DNA from: Pipra filicauda
Taxonomy: Eukaryota; Chordata; Aves; Passeriformes; Pipridae
NCBI RefSeq assembly: GCF_003945595.2
Contig: NW_024105098.1
Coordinates: 2,170,001 to 2,234,000, forward strand
Length of the DNA: 64,000 bases
Direction of reading: 5' to 3'
In this document: piece by piece, positions 63,701 through 64,000 of the stretch
Layout of the letters: each line of letters starts with the position of its first letter
Position numbering within the stretch: the stretch's first letter is position 1
Position numbers and translations under genes: made by a program
Notes under the pieces: model-generated
Told to the model about the DNA's origin: nothing
Database searches by the model: none
The model's input: the letters and a program-made list of their open reading frames with translations, nothing else

Positions 63701-64000
63701 TCAGTTACCAGGATTCCTCTCCCCCCTTTGTGCCTGCAGGTTTTACAGAATGCTCCAAATGAAATTCTCGTAGTAGCATCTTCCACGCTATGCAATCTTC
63801 TTCTGGAATTCTCTCCAAGCAAGGAGGTTGGTATTTATCCAGGAACAGGACCATTATACAAGGGTTCAGTTAAGCATAAAGGTGTCTCCATTGGCAGCCA
63901 CTGCTTGTGCCATGTTACAGAGCTGTCATGGGACGTGGCCTGGGTCACTGATGGCTTGTGAATAACAAAAAAAAATCGTGTTTACGGTGCTGTGACACTG
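11952..64000 (+). CDS. ARMC8: ARMC8, CTLH/GID E3 ligase scaffold (partial, exons 1-15)
   Basis: ARMC8 is an armadillo-repeat protein homologous to yeast Gid5. In the CTLH/GID ubiquitin ligase it links the catalytic scaffold (RANBP9/GID8/MAEA/RMND5) to the GID4 substrate receptor. Coding exons: 11952-11996, 13605-13681, 26320-26391, 37795-37937, 38036-38133, 44769-44861, 49404-49484, 50295-50370, 50451-50541, 53976-54036, 57725-57925, 60726-60821, 62078-62160, 62427-62508, 63740-63826. They join without a break to 1386 nt, 462 codons. All introns are GT-AG. The translation is collinear with vertebrate ARMC8 from [15 protein letters not shown] to [10 protein letters not shown]. The full protein is about 673 residues, so roughly 210 C-terminal residues lie beyond the right edge. 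Alpha-helical ARM units run through the visible part (for example [46 protein letters not shown]). The start is supported by an in-frame upstream stop at 11904 and a strong initiation context. Confidence 0.97.
11997..13604 (+). other. ARMC8 intron 1
   Basis: A 1608-nt intron. The first 360 nt are CpG island; the remainder is ordinary intron sequence with no recognised repeat. The acceptor is ttttctctctgcag. Confidence 0.8.
13605..13681 (+). CDS. ARMC8: ARMC8 exon 2
   Basis: Residues 16-40 plus two bases of codon 41: [20 protein letters not shown] followed by VLQGV. It is nearly identical to the N-terminal helix region of vertebrate ARMC8. Donor GTAAGT is the full consensus. Confidence 0.96.
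13682..26319 (+). other. ARMC8 intron 2 (12.6 kb)
   Basis: The largest intron in the window, with ordinary AT/GC composition. It has homopolymer tracts, notably T-runs at about 24269-24290 and 20831-20840. Short open frames on both strands show no family resemblance. No clear LINE, LTR, RNA gene or pseudogene was recognised. Ancient repeat fragments or enhancers may be present but cannot be called by eye. Confidence 0.6.
26320..26391 (+). CDS. ARMC8: ARMC8 exon 3
   Basis: Completes I41 and encodes D42-P64 plus two bases of R65: [20 protein letters not shown] then AVP. It is isolated between introns of 12.6 and 11.4 kb and is AT-rich at third positions (7 of 23 complete codons end in G or C). 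Donor GTATGT. Confidence 0.96.
34425..34868 (+). mobile_element. CR1 LINE 3' end, sense orientation
   Basis: Shows the standard 5'-truncated avian CR1 tail: gagggtctggagca, ggggctcagcctggagaaaaggaggctcaggggg, ctgctcccagggaacaagggacagg, the ccctggcacagctgctcagggcagtggtgga block, catccctggagg, and finally cttttccaacctcagtgattctgtgac with the terminal attctgtg octamer. A frame across it still reads [16 protein letters not shown], resembling the C-terminal reverse-transcriptase ORF region of CR1, but no intact ORF2 exists. About 444 bp, inserted in the transcriptional orientation of ARMC8. Confidence 0.88.
35076..35118. repeat. Short tandem duplication in ARMC8 intron 3
   Basis: Two adjacent copies of AAATTACTAGTTGGATCAA and its variant AAATTACTAATTGGACCAA, with a 23-bp period. 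Probably a local slippage or duplication event. Confidence 0.7.
37795..37937 (+). CDS. ARMC8: ARMC8 exon 4
   Basis: Completes R65 and encodes L66-Q112 plus one base of G113: [20 protein letters not shown], then [12 protein letters not shown] and [15 protein letters not shown]. This is a classical ARM helix set. Donor GTACTG. Confidence 0.97.
38036..38133 (+). CDS. ARMC8: ARMC8 exon 5
   Basis: Residues 113-145: [20 protein letters not shown], then [13 protein letters not shown]. It is separated from exon 4 by a 98-nt intron (37938-38035). Donor GTAAGT. Confidence 0.97.
43129..43178. repeat. Imperfect 25-bp tandem duplication
   Basis: TCAGTGTGCCACAGGAAAAGG and TCAGTGTGCCATGGGAAAAGG occur 25 bp apart, head to tail. 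It is a minor local duplication within ARMC8 intron 5. Confidence 0.65.
44107..44196 (-). mobile_element. CR1 LINE 3'-terminal fragment, antisense
   Basis: cagaattgtggaatggtttaggttggaaagaccttaaagatcatcc and then agttccaacccc, tatgggcagggaacc: the reverse complement of the CR1 3' terminus. Only about 90 bp remain. Confidence 0.85.
44769..44861 (+). CDS. ARMC8: ARMC8 exon 6
   Basis: Residues 146-176, [20 protein letters not shown] followed by [11 protein letters not shown], 31 full codons. Acceptor ccttgtttgcag, donor GTAAGG. Confidence 0.97.
44862..49403 (+). other. ARMC8 intron 6 (4.5 kb)
   Basis: Ordinary intron sequence with short direct repeats (for example gtgagggaaccttt / gtgagagaaccttt near 46841-46880). 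No mobile element or gene is recognised. The acceptor is ttttcctttgaag. Confidence 0.65.
49404..49484 (+). CDS. ARMC8: ARMC8 exon 7
   Basis: Residues 177-203, [20 protein letters not shown] followed by LVSASYK, 27 full codons. It uses a GAAG acceptor, less common than CAG. Donor GTAAGA. Confidence 0.96.
49485..50294 (+). other. ARMC8 intron 7
   Basis: An 810-nt intron with nothing recognised. The acceptor is ctgtgtgcacccag. Confidence 0.75.
50295..50370 (+). CDS. ARMC8: ARMC8 exon 8
   Basis: Residues 204-228 plus one base of V229: [20 protein letters not shown] then MTLVN. It is followed by an 80-nt intron (50371-50450) that contains an in-frame stop, so retention would truncate the protein. 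Confidence 0.97.
50451..50541 (+). CDS. ARMC8: ARMC8 exon 9
   Basis: Residues 229-258 plus two bases of C259: [20 protein letters not shown] then [10 protein letters not shown]. Donor GTAATT is weaker than average. Confidence 0.97.
50542..53975 (+). other. ARMC8 intron 9 (3.4 kb)
   Basis: Ordinary intron with a T-run at about 52421-52434. Its last 86 nt consist of a 41-bp tandem duplication carrying the branch-point and pyrimidine-tract region before exon 10. No gene is recognised. Confidence 0.7.
53890..53971. repeat. 41-bp tandem duplication at the exon 10 acceptor
   Basis: Two adjacent 41-bp copies (53890-53930 and 53931-53971) start gcctccaaggccctgg and end tgactgtgttgtgttgttgtt, with one T/G difference. 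Only the second copy is followed by GCAG and exon 10. The unit includes a plausible branch site (gtgac) and the U-rich tract, so both have been duplicated. Confidence 0.95.
53976..54036 (+). CDS. ARMC8: ARMC8 exon 10
   Basis: Completes C259 and encodes 260-279: [20 protein letters not shown]. At 61 nt it is the second-shortest exon in the visible gene. I recall human ARMC8 having Tyr where this has Ser (LTYMC versus LTSMC). Donor GTGAGC. Confidence 0.96.
54037..57724 (+). other. ARMC8 intron 10 (3.7 kb)
   Basis: No clear mobile element is recognised. It ends with T-rich sequence including a GTTTGTTTGTTTGTTT run (about 57632-57724) that makes an unusually long pyrimidine tract before the ttcag acceptor. 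Confidence 0.65.
57725..57925 (+). CDS. ARMC8: ARMC8 exon 11
   Basis: Residues 280-346, 67 full codons and the longest visible exon: [20 protein letters not shown], then [20 protein letters not shown], then [20 protein letters not shown] and AITDIKR. The second half is almost entirely C or G at third positions. Donor GTGCGT. A solo LTR begins 95 bp downstream. Confidence 0.97.
58021..58688 (-). mobile_element. Solo LTR of an avian endogenous retrovirus, antisense
   Basis: Read on the minus strand it starts TGTCAGGAATCGAG and ends CCAGGTTCAAAACACCTCAACA, giving TG...CA termini of about 668 bp. The internal layout resembles avian ERVL-like LTRs: a CpG-containing 5' part, a T-rich middle and a terminal C/G-tract followed by GGCTCCCTGCCAAG-like sequence. 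A tandem CCTCACTAGG motif occurs near 58407-58440. No internal retroviral genes, primer-binding site or polypurine tract flank it. No target-site duplication is evident, so exact edges are uncertain; the right end could extend to about 58701. Confidence 0.65.
59920..60260 (-). mobile_element. CR1 LINE 3' end, antisense
   Basis: Begins ggaatcacagaatctcctctgctggaaggggcc and cacccagtccaactcc, then runs through the gagcattgtccaaaccctcttggagctctggcagccttgggg block, the ctggggagcctggtcagtgccc block and ggggaagaacctttccctgatgtccagcctaaccctgccctgacacagctcca. This is the reverse complement of a 5'-truncated CR1. Confidence 0.9.
60726..60821 (+). CDS. ARMC8: ARMC8 exon 12
   Basis: Residues 347-378, [20 protein letters not shown] then [12 protein letters not shown], 32 codons of which 31 end in G or C. 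Donor GTGGGC. Protein sequence is essentially invariant among vertebrates as I recall it. Confidence 0.97.
60822..62077 (+). other. ARMC8 intron 12
   Basis: A 1256-nt intron of ordinary AT-rich composition, with a short AT run (about 61834-61846). No feature is recognised. Confidence 0.75.
62078..62160 (+). CDS. ARMC8: ARMC8 exon 13
   Basis: Residues 379-405 plus two bases of R406: [20 protein letters not shown] then KVRLAAV. The donor GTAGGA is weaker than consensus. A 266-nt intron follows (62161-62426). Confidence 0.97.
62427..62508 (+). CDS. ARMC8: ARMC8 exon 14
   Basis: Completes R406 and encodes 407-433, [20 protein letters not shown] then VWKPLMK. Acceptor tttccattgcag, donor GTAAGG. 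Confidence 0.97.
62509..63739 (+). other. ARMC8 intron 14
   Basis: A 1231-nt intron with T-rich runs at 62725-62760. No gene, RNA or mobile element is recognised. Acceptor ttgtgcctgcag. Confidence 0.75.
63740..63826 (+). CDS. ARMC8: ARMC8 exon 15 (last visible)
   Basis: Residues 434-462, [20 protein letters not shown] then LLEFSPSKE, 29 codons. The donor GTTGGT is unusually weak. The frame stays open for 44 codons past it, to a TGA at 63959-63961. Family alignment shows that the main isoform continues in later exons outside the window. Confidence 0.94.
63827..64000 (+). other. Start of ARMC8 intron 15
   Basis: The last 174 bases of the window are intronic by alignment with ARMC8. Nothing else is recognised. 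The next exon should encode the continuation after SPSKE. Confidence 0.75.

Overview
This is vertebrate nuclear DNA, most likely from a bird and possibly a songbird. The reasons are long intron-split genes with GT-AG junctions, several CR1 LINE 3' ends of avian type, a solo LTR with avian ERV-like ends, and very GC-rich minisatellites at two CpG-island promoters. There is no bacterial, phage or CRISPR content. I recognised the genes by comparing conceptual translations with protein families I know. No database search was run.

Layout. (1) 1-1097: 5' flank with nested antisense CR1 remnants (about 491-735), a C/T-rich minisatellite (about 783-1020) and a CpG-island promoter with NRF1-like and ETS-like motifs. 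(2) 1098-8460: complete DBR1, + strand, 8 coding exons, 538 codons plus TAA, encoding the RNA lariat debranching enzyme. (3) 8461 to about 11400: DBR1 3' UTR and a short intergenic spacer. (4) About 11400-12360: ARMC8 CpG island with a 30-41 bp minisatellite, an NRF1-like site, a four-codon uORF and a YY1-like motif over the start codon. (5) 11952-64000: 5' part of ARMC8, + strand, 15 coding exons and 462 codons, running off the right edge. Its large introns hold a sense CR1 (34425-34868), two antisense CR1 pieces (44107-44196 and 59920-60260) and a solo LTR (58021-58688).

The two genes are functionally separate. DBR1 linearises excised intron lariats in the nucleus. ARMC8 is the Gid5-like scaffold of the CTLH/GID E3 ubiquitin ligase. 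They lie head to tail about 3.5 kb apart, whereas I recall the human pair as divergent, so a local inversion is possible.

The most interesting signals are these. DBR1 intron 2 (330 nt) is made largely of a 15-bp minisatellite, is a multiple of three long and has no stop in frame, so retaining it would insert 110 Pro/Ser-rich residues into the catalytic core. A 41-bp tandem duplication has copied the 3' splice region of ARMC8 exon 10. An LTR lies only 95 bp from the exon 11 donor. ARMC8 exons differ sharply in third-position GC.
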